The position numbers were made by a program, and so were the translations under genes. Under the pieces are notes generated by a model that saw nothing but the letters and a program-made list of their open reading frames with translations, searched no databases and was not told where the DNA came from. From JAPHSX01 sp041554195 (GTDB lineage: Bacteria; Pseudomonadota; Gammaproteobacteria; Thiohalomonadales; Thiohalomonadaceae), in contig JBFFMJ010000006.1 of the NCBI GenBank assembly GCA_041554195.1, positions 1-64,000 on the forward strand: 64,000 nt of DNA, written 5' to 3'. Positions 1-8,640 of this stretch are shown piece by piece. Position 1 is the first letter of the stretch. The number at the start of each line of letters is the position of its first letter.

Positions 1-1
1 A

Positions 2-115
2 TTTCTTGGCTTGAGAGTTTCAAATGACCAGCGAATAAGTTTGAGCGATACTCAGATGAGTGAGGCCTATGACAGGTTGGTTACTCAGATAGCAGAGCAT
101 GGACATGGCTGGTAA
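2..115 (+). CDS. Possible 3' end of a gene cut by the window edge
   Basis: An open frame runs from the left edge to a TAA at 113-115 (37 residues, ending in EHGHGW). Its composition is protein-like, with mixed charged and hydrophobic residues and no low-complexity run, so it could be the C-terminus of a gene that starts outside the window. No family is recognised, and so short a frame could be open by chance. The next supported gene starts at 506. Confidence 0.3.
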   Translation, partial: FLGLRVSNDQRISLSDTQMSEAYDRLVTQIAEHGHGW

Positions 116-172
116 ATTCGTGGGGATCCCTCAGGGTCAGACCCCTTTACTTCACTCCCCGCTGTTCGATAG

Positions 173-246
173 GTAGGGTGGATAAACGTAGCGCATCCAC
201 CAATCATCTCTATGGTGGTGGATGCGTTATCACTTATCCACCCTAC
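173..246. repeat. REP pair (BIME-like palindrome), GTAG family
   Basis: The outer arms GTAGGGTGGATAA (173-185) and TTATCCACCCTAC (234-246) are perfect inverted repeats. Inner arms CGCATCCACC (192-201) and GGTGGATGCG (217-226) also pair. Each half is therefore a REP-like hairpin starting with GTAG, and the two are placed head to head. The 5' GTRG tetranucleotide is the known signature of REPs moved by REP-associated tyrosine transposases. Related elements lie at 6679, 8641 and 19656. Confidence 0.75.
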
Positions 247-505
247 GACTGTTGTTCATATGTATAGGTACACACACACCATAGAAAAGCACCGTCGGCA
301 CACCCGCATGCCGCTTCTCAAAAACCTGGGCAGATAATCCCCCTCCCCCCCACACACACCATACCCCTCCAAACCCCATGGAATTCCCTCTCCCCACAAA
401 CACTCCCCCGGCTCGCCCAGCAACGAAATGAGTGAGAACTGATAGCGGTTTTTCGCTACAATAGCTGCCCTGTTTTCACTTTAACCTCGTGGTGTGTAGT
501 GCTGT
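247..505. other. Gene-free leader of the fumarate reductase cluster
   Basis: I see no gene here. Positions 335-415 are strongly C-rich on this strand. A -10-like TACAAT lies at 457-462, 44 bases before the start of the next gene, but no convincing -35 stands 16-18 bases upstream of it, so the promoter is tentative. The start codon at 506 has no clear Shine-Dalgarno sequence. Confidence 0.3.
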
Positions 506-1153
506 ATGAGCGATGAGTCCCAACAATTGGTAAACGCTGTTATTGATGGCAAGGCGATTCAGGCCCCGCCTACGCTGTCGGTGATTCAGGCGCTGTGGCA
601 TGCGGGTTATCCGCGGGTGAAGGGTGTCGGCTGCCTGGAGGGGGTCTGCGGCTCGTGCCGGGTGCTGGTGCGCCGCAACGATGACAACGGGGTTAACATC
701 GAGCTGGGCTGCCAGACGCTGGTGGAGGAAGGGATGCAGGTGATGTTCCTGGTCTTCCCCAACCCGACCCATCACCACTACCGCCTCTCGCATATCAAGA
801 ACTCGTGGGACCTGCACTCGCAGTTTCACCGCATCTTCCCCGAGGCGGCCAACTGCCGCCACTGTGGCGGCTGCACCAAGGGCTGCCCCAAGGGGATCGA
901 TGTGGAGAAGGGGGTGGCGCTGGCCAGCGATGGCCGCTTTAAGGAGGCCGGTGAGCTCTTCGTTGAGTGCATTATGTGCAACATCTGCATGACCGGCTGC
1001 GCCGAGGAGATCGCTCCCAACCATGTGGGCCTGTTCGCGCGCCGCGTTACTGCCTACTTCCACTCCCGCCCCTCCAACCTGATCAATCGCCTGGAGCAGA
1101 TTCGCAAGGGTGAGCTGACCATTGAGACGACGGAGGATAGCGACCATGAGTAA
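506..1153 (+). CDS. FrdB/SdhB-like iron-sulfur subunit (fumarate reductase)
   Basis: This 215-aa protein carries electrons to the flavoprotein encoded next to it. The N-terminal half is a plant-ferredoxin-like [2Fe-2S] domain with Cys43, Cys48, Cys51 and Cys69. The C-terminal half has two four-cysteine motifs, Cys117/120/123/127 and Cys155/158/161/165, the second followed by GCAEE rather than the usual CP. No membrane segment is present, and no cytochrome b or anchor gene lies nearby, so a soluble complex is likely. Its stop overlaps the next start (ATGAGTAA), which implies translational coupling. It might instead serve another FAD-dependent dehydrogenase, but the neighbouring flavoprotein with fumarate-site residues favours fumarate/succinate chemistry. 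Confidence 0.75.
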   Translation: MSDESQQLVNAVIDGKAIQAPPTLSVIQALWHAGYPRVKGVGCLEGVCGSCRVLVRRNDDNGVNIELGCQTLVEEGMQVMFLVFPNPTHHHYRLSHIKNSWDLHSQFHRIFPEAANCRHCGGCTKGCPKGIDVEKGVALASDGRFKEAGELFVECIMCNICMTGCAEEIAPNHVGLFARRVTAYFHSRPSNLINRLEQIRKGELTIETTEDSDHE

Positions 1154-2768
1154 CTCCCCCGTTAGCTACGAGGCGGCGATGGCCGCCTACCGGCTGGAGG
1201 CCGAGCGCCCGCTCACCGAGCAGCACGATGATAAGGAGGCGCTGCTGCGCGCCTACCACCCGGACTATCGCGCCGATACCATGACCGCCCTTAAGGTCGG
1301 CCCCAACAGCGGCGAGCAGTGTCACCGCCAGCTGGCCGATGTGTTGCAGGCCGACGCCCGCATTGACGAGGCGGATCTGGCCGGTGCCAGCGTGGTCGAG
1401 ACCGATGTGCTGGTGATTGGCGGCGGCGGTGCCGGTTGCGCTGCGGCCCTGGTGGCCGCGGTGAAGGGGGCCAAGGTGCTGCTCGCCACCAAGCTGCGCC
1501 TTGGCGACAGCAACACGGTGATGGCCGAGGGGGGGATTCAGGCCTCTATCGACAAGGAGGATACGCCGCAGATGCACTACGACGATACCCTCAAGGCGGG
1601 GCATCAGAGTGCTGACAAAAAGCTGGTGTCGCAGATGGTGATGGACGGCCCCGATGTGATCCGCTGGATGATTCAGCAGGGGATGCAGTTCGACACCGAT
1701 GAGTTTGGCGACCTGCTGACCCGCCGCGCCGGTGGCACCTCGGCCAACCGCGTCTGCTACTACCGCGACTATACCGGGCTGGAGATGATGCGGGTGCTGC
1801 GCGAGGCGGTACAGAACTCCGATGCCGAGGTGTGGGAGTACAGCCCGGTGGTGGAGCTGATGATCAACGAGTCGGGCCACTGTGCCGGGGCGGTGATCTC
1901 CAACCTTAAGGATTGCAGTTATGTGCAGATCATCGCCAAGAGCGTGATCATCGCCACCGGCGGCATTGGCCGCATGCACCTTAACGGCTTCCCCACCTCC
2001 AACCACTTCGGTGCCACTGGTGACGGCCTGGTGCTGGCCTACCGGCTGGGGGCCAAACTGCGCGACCTCGACTCCTTCCAGTACCACCCCACGGGGCTGG
2101 CCCACCCGCACCACCTTGCCGGCACCCTTATTACAGAAGGCGTGCGCTCCGCCGGCACCTACCTGTTAAATGGCAAGGGCGAGCGTTTTGTCGATGAGCT
2201 GAAACCGCGTGATGTGGTGGCCGCGGCGATCCTCAAGGAGTGCGCCGAGGGGCGCGGCATCCAGACCAGCGACGGCTCGCAGGGGGTGTGGCTCGATACC
2301 CCCGGGCTGGAGCTTCGCAATCCCGGCATCCTCCAACAGCGCTTCCCCAAGCTGCTGCACCTGGGCCACAAGGCGGGCATCGACCCGCACACCTCACCGC
2401 TGCTGATCTACCCCACCCTGCACTACCAGAACGGTGGCGTGGTGATCGACGAGCACGGTGAGACCACCGTACCCGGACTCTACTGCGTGGGTGAGGCGAG
2501 CGGCGGCATTCACGGCAAGAACCGCATCATGGGCAACGCGCTGCTGGAGATCATCAGCTTTGGCCGTCGCGCCGGCCGCCACGCCGCCGAGCGTCGCCAC
2601 AGCAAGGGGCACAAGCGGGTATCGATTGATCACCTCAGTCGCCTGCGCCGCGAGCTGACCATCTCGGACATGCCGATGGAACAGAAGAGTCCGATGCTGT
2701 TCCCCGACTGCGCCAAATTTGATACCGACGTCGACTACGAAGGTCTGCGTCGCAACCAAGATAAATAG
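1146..2768 (+). CDS. FrdA/SdhA-like flavoprotein with non-covalent FAD
   Basis: This is a 540-aa flavoprotein of the fumarate reductase / succinate dehydrogenase / L-aspartate oxidase superfamily. The dinucleotide motif GGGGAG is near residues 92-97. Substrate-site motifs are present: QYHPTG, TEGVRSAGTYL, an Arg in KPRDVV and HYQNGG. Where membrane SdhA/FrdA has the FAD-linking His in a SHT segment, this protein reads DSNT (121-124), so FAD should be bound non-covalently. About 80 residues of unassigned sequence precede the FAD fold. Start 1146 is chosen for its GGAGGA ribosome site and the 8-base overlap with the upstream gene; an in-frame ATG at 1122 would give a less natural MRRRRIAT leader. 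In rTCA direction it would reduce fumarate to succinate. Confidence 0.8.
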   Translation: MSNSPVSYEAAMAAYRLEAERPLTEQHDDKEALLRAYHPDYRADTMTALKVGPNSGEQCHRQLADVLQADARIDEADLAGASVVETDVLVIGGGGAGCAAALVAAVKGAKVLLATKLRLGDSNTVMAEGGIQASIDKEDTPQMHYDDTLKAGHQSADKKLVSQMVMDGPDVIRWMIQQGMQFDTDEFGDLLTRRAGGTSANRVCYYRDYTGLEMMRVLREAVQNSDAEVWEYSPVVELMINESGHCAGAVISNLKDCSYVQIIAKSVIIATGGIGRMHLNGFPTSNHFGATGDGLVLAYRLGAKLRDLDSFQYHPTGLAHPHHLAGTLITEGVRSAGTYLLNGKGERFVDELKPRDVVAAAILKECAEGRGIQTSDGSQGVWLDTPGLELRNPGILQQRFPKLLHLGHKAGIDPHTSPLLIYPTLHYQNGGVVIDEHGETTVPGLYCVGEASGGIHGKNRIMGNALLEIISFGRRAGRHAAERRHSKGHKRVSIDHLSRLRRELTISDMPMEQKSPMLFPDCAKFDTDVDYEGLRRNQDK

Positions 2769-2779
2769 GGTTTCACCTG

Positions 2780-4027
2780 ATGAGCCAACTCAATCAAGTC
2801 CTGTTCCACGAAAATAGCCGCGTTGGTGCCGACCTTGCCGCATGGCAGGCCACTATCGGCGGTCAGGGACTGACCCGGGCACTGCAGGAGCCGGAGGCGA
2901 TCATCCCGCTGATTGAAGCGGCGGGGCTACGTGGCCTTGGCGGCAGCGGCTTCCCCACCTATAAAAAGTGGCAGTACGTCGCCGCCCAGCCTAATGACCA
3001 GGACAAGTACCTTATCTGCAACGGCAACGAGGATGAGCCCGGTACTTTTAAGGATCGCATCCTGCTACAGGAGGCGCCGCATCAGGTGATCGAGGGGGCC
3101 TGCATCACCGCGCTGGCCTGCGGCATCAACCGCATCGTCTTCTACATCAACCCTGAGCAGACCGAGTCGCTTGCCGCGATGCAGACCGCTGTTGCCCAAT
3201 GGTGTGATTCGGATTGGTTCGACAAGCTGGAGCAGGCCCTGGGCAAGCCGCTGGAGATCCGCGTCATGCCAAGCTCCGGCCACTACATCGGTGGTGAGGA
3301 GACGGCGGCGATTGAGAGCGTCGAGGGGCACTTCCCCTTCCCCCGCGGCAAGCCCCCCTTCCCTGCTGTGTCCGGCGTCTACGGCAAGCCGACCCTGATC
3401 AACAACATGGAGACCCTCTCCAACGTCTCGCACATCGTGCGCAACGGTGCCGAGTGGTTCCGTGCGCTCGGCCTGGGTGAGGCCACCGGCACCAAGATCT
3501 ACTGCCTGTCCGGCGATGTGCTCTACCCCGGCGCCTACGAGCTGCCGATGGGCACCCCGCTCTCCACGCTGATTTACAACTACGGCGGCGGCATGCTGCT
3601 GGAGAAAGAGCTGAAGGCGGTCTTCACCGGCGGCCCCTCCAACACCATTCTCACCCCCAAGGACCTCGATGTGCCGCTCGACTACGAAAACGTGGCGGCG
3701 CGTGACTCCAGCCTCGGCACCGGGGCGATGATTGTGATCTCCGAGGGCACCGGCATCGTCAAGCGGGTGGCCGAGTACGTTAACTTCTTCGCCCACTCCT
3801 CCTGCGGCCAGTGCCCCTCGTGCAAGAACGGCACCTTCTACGCCGCGCAACTGCTCACCCGCATCGACACCGGCAAGGGGAGTCGTGCCGACCTGCACGC
3901 GCTGATGAACCTCTGCAACATGCTGCCGGGCAGTGGTCGTTGTCACATGCTGGATGGGGCGATGAAGGTACTGCAAAGCTCGATGCACCACTTTATGGAT
4001 GAGTATGAGCAGGCGGTGAATCGATAA
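2780..4027 (+). CDS. NuoF-like NADH-oxidising FMN/[4Fe-4S] subunit
   Basis: This 415-aa protein resembles NuoF and the flavin subunits of NADH-linked hydrogenases and formate dehydrogenases. It shows the FMN/NADH motifs GLRGLGGSGFPTYKKW and NEDEPGTFKDR, and a [4Fe-4S] site SCGQCPSCKNG with a later Cys in LMNLCNM. It has no NuoE-like thioredoxin-fold domain, and no other Nuo subunit lies nearby. It follows the FrdA-like gene by 11 bases in the same direction. The simplest reading is a three-subunit NADH:fumarate oxidoreductase: NADH to FMN here, through the Fe-S subunit, to FAD. A soluble NADH-dependent fumarate reductase is known from the rTCA bacterium Hydrogenobacter; equivalence with that enzyme is inference. 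Confidence 0.8.
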   Translation: MSQLNQVLFHENSRVGADLAAWQATIGGQGLTRALQEPEAIIPLIEAAGLRGLGGSGFPTYKKWQYVAAQPNDQDKYLICNGNEDEPGTFKDRILLQEAPHQVIEGACITALACGINRIVFYINPEQTESLAAMQTAVAQWCDSDWFDKLEQALGKPLEIRVMPSSGHYIGGEETAAIESVEGHFPFPRGKPPFPAVSGVYGKPTLINNMETLSNVSHIVRNGAEWFRALGLGEATGTKIYCLSGDVLYPGAYELPMGTPLSTLIYNYGGGMLLEKELKAVFTGGPSNTILTPKDLDVPLDYENVAARDSSLGTGAMIVISEGTGIVKRVAEYVNFFAHSSCGQCPSCKNGTFYAAQLLTRIDTGKGSRADLHALMNLCNMLPGSGRCHMLDGAMKVLQSSMHHFMDEYEQAVNR

Positions 4028-4052
4028 AATCCTGCGCCGCCCGATCATTCAC

Positions 4053-4073
4053 CTGCCCATCTAAAGCGGGCAG
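4053..4073 (+). terminator. Weak hairpin after the nuoF-like gene
   Basis: CTGCCC (4053-4058) and GGGCAG (4068-4073) form a 6-bp stem with a 9-base loop, 25 bases after the stop codon. No T-run follows, so this is at best a weak or factor-assisted terminator, or a transcript-end stabiliser. Confidence 0.25.
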
Positions 4074-4203
4074 AGTACCGCCTTTATCCCCCTAAGCTCC
4101 CCCTCCTTAAACGCCAACCAGCCGCCCTGCACGCTTCTCCGCTTTAGCTATACTTACGCTGCCGATTTGGCGTTTTGTATGATTCTGAAGTATGGAGCGC
4201 ATA

Positions 4204-6564
4204 ATGATCTCCTCACACGCTTTCTGTGCAAATTTCCGCCTTGTCGTTTTGATTAGCGTCCTTCTGCCGATGGTTGTCGCATGTAGTGGCGGGGGCGGCG
4301 GCTCAAACAGTGCGCAACGCAACCCGCTGGACAGTCTGCCCTACACAGGGCTGACCACAGCGGCAGTCATTGATAGCGCCGATATCGAGGAGTTCATCCT
4401 GCTCGCCTATTTCGGGCCTGCCCCGCTGCGAAATTTAACCACCGATCCCCAGGCCAATCCGCAGGGAAGCTCACCTGCCCCCCTCGCTGGCACCCAGCTC
4501 ACATTCACCGTCTATGGGGCGTGCGGCGGCTCCGCCCTCTACGATCTATCGCTTAACGATAACACCGGTGAGGTAGACGGCAGCGTCCTCTACGAGGGAT
4601 TCAATGACTGCCAGAGTACCTCCTCAGGGACCATTCATATCAGCGGTCTGGTGGATCTGCAGAGCGGCGATTTTCAGCGCATGACTATGTCATTCGAGCT
4701 GCTGGCATTCGATGACATGGCGCTCGGCCAGCTGGTGATGAGCGGCACCATCGGGGTCGTATATCAGGGGGCAAGCGAGAGTTATACCATCAACCTGCGG
4801 GTGCGCGATGAGCTGAGCGGCAAAGTCTTTTGGATGGAGGGCTATAAGAGCACCCTCACCACCCTTTACGATGGCTCAGCCACATACCAGGCAGAGACTA
4901 TCAGCGCCGGACGCTTCTACGACCCCGACCGGGGTTACATCGACGTCTCCACTGAGACACCCATTCATCACTATGAGACGGAACTGTGGCCCAGCAGTGG
5001 CAGTTTCATGGCAGAGGGGGCACAGGCCGCGTCGGCAAGACTGAACTTCATCTCCCCGGTGCTCTACCGTGTGGAGGCTGATACCGACGGTGACGGCGTC
5101 TACGAGTACGACGGTGGTCGTAAGCACTACCCGGGAGCCAACACCCTGCCCGTGGCGGATGCCGGTGCCGATGCTCTGGGTAATGTCGGCTGCAGTGTCA
5201 CCCTTGATGGTTCCAACAGCTCGGATGCCGATCTCGATACGCTGCAATACAGCTGGGCAATTGAACTTGCTCCGGCTAGTAGTGTGTCACAGCTCACCGC
5301 GGCCAATACCGCAACGCCAGGTTTCACTCCTGATCAGAAGGGGGATTACCGCTTCGCCCTTACCCTCTTCGACGGCTTTGATACGGTAGTCGATACGGTT
5401 AATCTCACCGCCTACGGTGATCTCTTCTGTCTCGCCGCGGCGACCGTCACACCCTACGGACAGATTGGTCAGTATGAGGCTGGCGTGGCAATAGGCGATG
5501 TAACATCGGATAGCCGAGCAGACGTCCTTGCCCTGACTCAGGCATCGGAGCTCTATCTGTTTACCCAAAACAGCGCCGGCAGCCTTAACACACCGCTAAG
5601 CCATGCGGTGGTCAACTGGCGGGACGTGGCCGTCGGCGATATCAATGGGGATGGTAAAAACGATGCGGTGGTCACCACCGACGCGGGTGTCGGGGTGCTC
5701 AGGCAGCAGAACAGTGTCGGAGGTTTGGAAGCACTTGTGGAAACCCCCTTCACTCCTGCACTTGCGACAGCCTATACCTACTCGTCACTGGCCCTGGGTG
5801 ACTTTAATAACGATACCCTGCTGGATGCGGCAGTACTGCCAGCGGGGGGGCCGCTCTACCTGTTCCTGCAAAATATCGACGGTACCCTTGGTCCCTCAAC
5901 CACCTACGGAACATCCACCGATGGCTGGAGCAAGGTGCTGGCGGGTGATGTGACCGGGGATGGCCTTACCGACATCGTGCTCAGCCGGGCTGATATGGCT
6001 GGTACTGACAATATCGGCGTGCTGCCACAGGCTGCCGCAGGAGGCTTCGACACAATAGTCAACTACACAATTGGCAATCTCCCCATAACCTATACCAGCA
6101 CGCTCGCTGTGGGGGATCTAAATGGTGATGGGCGACTGGATCTGGCCTATGAGTTGTATGAAGGGATCGATATAAATTCCACCTATGTGGGCCTGTTGCC
6201 ACAATCTACCACCGGGATCTTCACCACCCCAATTATCTATAACGCCTACTACCCACCAATTCATGATATGGCCATTGCCGATGTCACCGGCGACGGACTG
6301 GATGACCTGGTGGTGCTGCACGGCACACCCGATACCTCGGTTCCATTTGTACCGACCACGGTAGCGATAATGGCGGCAATATCAGGTGGCACCCTCGCCC
6401 CCTACGACATCTACCCGATAGCACAGACACCACAGTCCTGGGGAAGGCTTGCCATTGGTGACCTCAATGGTGATAACAAAAACGATGTCGCCGTTACCGC
6501 TCACGGGTGTGATGCCAATTACAACTGTGGGCCCAATCTGGTTGTGCTCCATGGCGTAAAGTAG
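4204..6564 (+). CDS. Secreted lipoprotein with PKD-like domain and seven VCBS/FG-GAP repeats
   Basis: The 786-aa product has a lipoprotein signal peptide with lipobox MVVAC, followed by a glycine-rich linker. A PKD/Ig-like segment lies at about 315-400. From about 427 to 760 there are seven FG-GAP/VCBS-type units built on a DxNxDxxxD calcium loop, for example AVGDINGDGKNDAV and AVGDLNGDGRLDLAY. Such repeats usually form a calcium-bound beta-propeller on surface adhesion or polysaccharide-binding proteins. Start 4204 is preferred over the in-frame ATG at 4192 because GGAG precedes it by about 6 bases. Both flanks carry nuoF-like 3' sequence (see 6573-6657), so the gene may have been inserted or caught in a duplication. 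Ligand unknown. Confidence 0.75.
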   Translation: MISSHAFCANFRLVVLISVLLPMVVACSGGGGGSNSAQRNPLDSLPYTGLTTAAVIDSADIEEFILLAYFGPAPLRNLTTDPQANPQGSSPAPLAGTQLTFTVYGACGGSALYDLSLNDNTGEVDGSVLYEGFNDCQSTSSGTIHISGLVDLQSGDFQRMTMSFELLAFDDMALGQLVMSGTIGVVYQGASESYTINLRVRDELSGKVFWMEGYKSTLTTLYDGSATYQAETISAGRFYDPDRGYIDVSTETPIHHYETELWPSSGSFMAEGAQAASARLNFISPVLYRVEADTDGDGVYEYDGGRKHYPGANTLPVADAGADALGNVGCSVTLDGSNSSDADLDTLQYSWAIELAPASSVSQLTAANTATPGFTPDQKGDYRFALTLFDGFDTVVDTVNLTAYGDLFCLAAATVTPYGQIGQYEAGVAIGDVTSDSRADVLALTQASELYLFTQNSAGSLNTPLSHAVVNWRDVAVGDINGDGKNDAVVTTDAGVGVLRQQNSVGGLEALVETPFTPALATAYTYSSLALGDFNNDTLLDAAVLPAGGPLYLFLQNIDGTLGPSTTYGTSTDGWSKVLAGDVTGDGLTDIVLSRADMAGTDNIGVLPQAAAGGFDTIVNYTIGNLPITYTSTLAVGDLNGDGRLDLAYELYEGIDINSTYVGLLPQSTTGIFTTPIIYNAYYPPIHDMAIADVTGDGLDDLVVLHGTPDTSVPFVPTTVAIMAAISGGTLAPYDIYPIAQTPQSWGRLAIGDLNGDNKNDVAVTAHGCDANYNCGPNLVVLHGVK

Positions 6565-6572
6565 TGCCGAAC

Positions 6573-6657
6573 GTTGCCACCTGCTGGATGGGGCGATGAA
6601 GGGACTGCAAAGCTAACTGCACCACTTTATGCATGAGTATGAGGAGACGGTGTAGCG
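6573..6657 (+). pseudogene. Decayed copy of the nuoF-like 3' end
   Basis: These 85 bases match 3939-4023, the last codons of the nuoF-like gene, at about 74 positions without gaps (hand alignment). The stretch CTGGATGGGGCGATGAAG is shared exactly. In-frame stops and substitutions show that it is no longer coding. It begins 8 bases after the stop of the VCBS lipoprotein gene, so that gene is bracketed by two nuoF-like ends. Confidence 0.8.
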
Positions 6658-6678
6658 CTAGAGGATATTTATATGTGT

Positions 6679-6708
6679 GCCCGATTGCACTTTGCTAATC
6701 GGGGCTAC
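6679..6708 (-). repeat. Single REP-like palindrome, GTAG family
   Basis: Read on the minus strand it starts GTAGCCCCGATTAGC, then AAAG, then TGCAATCGGGC. This is a hairpin with one unpaired base and the same general design (GTAG, stem, AGC-rich centre) as the elements at 173 and 8641. It lies between two convergent genes and may also help end transcription. Confidence 0.55.
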
Positions 6709-6762
6709 GGGATGGAGAGGTTAAATCGAGCTTAGTAATAGAATTATGTACCCACTCTCCAT

Positions 6763-7647
6763 TCAATCCTGAAACTCCCAGCTATAGATCAGCAAGCCTG
6801 TGTTTGCCATAGACAACAGGTGGTTTACCTGCGCGGTATTCCCTTTGTTTAACCAGACACGGGACCTTTCTTCCCGCACCGAGACGGCGGCCACTTTTGT
6901 GTCAATACCATTTTGTATGTGGCTCCATACATACCCTGCGGTGCCACCGAATGAGGTGGATGTGGTGCCCTTGGATGTCGCATATTTTCCGCCCGTTGAA
7001 TGGGCAAACAGGGCGCTAGATTCACCTTGTCGGGTTAACGTGATTTTTTTATTGGTATCAATCACGAGTAACCAGGGATCCTCACTCGAACCCTGCTTTT
7101 TGTATTGACAACCAAAATTGGATGAAAGTATTTCAATGTTTCCGCTCTTATCTTCGGGGTTTGTCCTTTTCGCCAATTGATGAACGCAATAGGCACTCCA
7201 TGTGGTGTTTTGGCCAACCTTAAAATTGTAGGTAATCGTTTTCGATGATTCCGTTATTGTTGTATCGTCTTCGCCGGGAGGACGGGTAAAGCCGAATAGT
7301 GATGTTGGGCCAGCGGAAAATCCCGTTGTTATCGTGGTGTTACCGTTCCTCTCTACCCTCTTCATGTCAATAAGTGGCGCGGGGTCTTCGGCCCGTATAT
7401 TTACCTTTCTCCAGCTCAGATCCGCATCGGAAACCCGATAGGGACCGAAAGCGATATTCAGCCTCTTACCGGAGACCTTATCTGATAATGAATCGGGATA
7501 ATTCAACTCATACACCGTGGCGTTATCCTTAAGGGAGTTGTCGACTTCCATAACAATGGTTGCTGGCCTACAAGCTGAAACTGCAAGCGCAACGGAGGAA
7601 ACCGCTATCAGTTTTTTCATCTCTTTGCTAATCATCACTTCATCCAC
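6763..7647 (-). CDS. Lipoprotein of unknown function
   Basis: This is a 294-aa frame with a signal peptide and a clear lipobox (LAVSAC) after MKKLIAVSSVA, so export and lipidation are likely. The mature part is hydrophilic and rich in Thr, Ser and Asn, and I recognise no domain. Three in-frame starts are possible (7647, 7635, 7620). The last leaves the most typical signal peptide but its AAAGAG is too close to the ATG; none has a strong ribosome site. Base composition is AT-richer than the flanking metabolic genes, which may mean transfer. It stands alone between a REP element and the LysR gene. Confidence 0.6.
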   Translation of the reverse strand: MDEVMISKEMKKLIAVSSVALAVSACRPATIVMEVDNSLKDNATVYELNYPDSLSDKVSGKRLNIAFGPYRVSDADLSWRKVNIRAEDPAPLIDMKRVERNGNTTITTGFSAGPTSLFGFTRPPGEDDTTITESSKTITYNFKVGQNTTWSAYCVHQLAKRTNPEDKSGNIEILSSNFGCQYKKQGSSEDPWLLVIDTNKKITLTRQGESSALFAHSTGGKYATSKGTTSTSFGGTAGYVWSHIQNGIDTKVAAVSVREERSRVWLNKGNTAQVNHLLSMANTGLLIYSWEFQD

Positions 7648-7687
7648 ATTATGTATCTGCTGCCAACATACAGCATCCCGTTGTTCC

Positions 7688-8611
7688 CTACACCTTCACC
7701 TGCATCGCCTCATTAACCAGGTGCTGCCCTTCAGTCTGCAGGAACTCGATAAAAATCTGTGCCGCCGGTGAGAGGTTTTTCCCCTTGCGGTGCACCACGT
7801 TCCAGCGTCGGCGTAGCGGGAAACCCTCCACCTTCAGCACCTTGATCTGGCCGGTGGCGATCTCCAGGCGCAGGTTGTGTAGCGACAGGGCGGAGATCCC
7901 CAAACCGGCCATTACCCCCTGCTTGATCGCCTCGGCACTCCCCAGCTCCATATAGGGGGTAATACGTAGCCCCTGCCCCTCGAAGAACTCCTCGACCACC
8001 TTGCGGTTGCCCGAACCTCGTTCACGTACCAAAAAGCGCTCTTCAGTAATCTGTTTCAGGCTGATCTTACGCTTGCTCGCCAGGGGATGATCGGGGCTTG
8101 CCACCACGGCGATGACATTCTCCAGAAAGGGGAACTCCTCAACATCGAGACCATCCGGCACGTGGCCCATCACGTAGAGGTCATCCTCATTGTCGGCCAC
8201 CCGATCCAGCAGGCTGGAGCGGTTGGCCACCTTGAGCTTGGGCTCCACATCCGGGTAGCGGCGGATAAAGGCACCGAGCAGGTGCGGCAGAAAGTACTTG
8301 GCGGAGGTGACAGCGGTAACAGTAAGGGTTCCGGCCACCTCGCCACTTAAAGAGTCGATGGCACCGTCCAGTTCGGCCAGCCGCCCCAGCACATCCTTGC
8401 TGGCGTCATAGAGCTCACGCCCCGCCTCGGTAAGGGTGATGCGTTTGCCCACGTGTTCAAACAGTGGCAGTCCCACATTCTCCTCCAGCCGTTTGACCTG
8501 AATCGAAACGGCAGGCTGTGAGAGGTGTACCTCCTCGGCTGCGCGGGTAAAGCTCTTATGGCGCGCTACCGCCTCAAATAACCTAAGTTGTTGTAGTGTT
8601 GCGTGTATCAT
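7688..8611 (-). CDS. LysR-family regulator, CbbR-like
   Basis: The 307-aa protein has the N-terminal winged helix-turn-helix (FTRAAEEVHLSQPAVSIQVK, residues about 21-40) and a two-lobed LysR effector domain. Full length and the start MIHATLQQLRLFEAVARH match CbbR, the activator of Calvin-cycle operons in proteobacteria. Here it is divergent from korA, with a 278-bp shared control region holding an 18-bp palindrome with a T-N11-A core (8719-8736). It therefore probably controls the rTCA/Rnf genes rather than, or as well as, cbb genes. Effectors of CbbR proteins are metabolites such as NADPH, RuBP or PEP; which applies here cannot be read from sequence. Confidence 0.8.
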   Translation of the reverse strand: MIHATLQQLRLFEAVARHKSFTRAAEEVHLSQPAVSIQVKRLEENVGLPLFEHVGKRITLTEAGRELYDASKDVLGRLAELDGAIDSLSGEVAGTLTVTAVTSAKYFLPHLLGAFIRRYPDVEPKLKVANRSSLLDRVADNEDDLYVMGHVPDGLDVEEFPFLENVIAVVASPDHPLASKRKISLKQITEERFLVRERGSGNRKVVEEFFEGQGLRITPYMELGSAEAIKQGVMAGLGISALSLHNLRLEIATGQIKVLKVEGFPLRRRWNVVHRKGKNLSPAAQIFIEFLQTEGQHLVNEAMQVKV

Positions 8612-8640
8612 ACTGATTACGAACTATATTTGGTGGTGAT

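Noticed and set aside
131..146. A transposon-end-like GGGTCAGACCCC motif
   Set aside because: It resembles sequence often found beside REP transposases, but it is short, imperfectly palindromic and no transposase is in the window.
1083..2114. A 343-codon minus-strand frame opposite the FrdA-like gene
   Set aside because: Composition is His/Gly/Val-rich with no motif; the plus-strand gene is clearly real.
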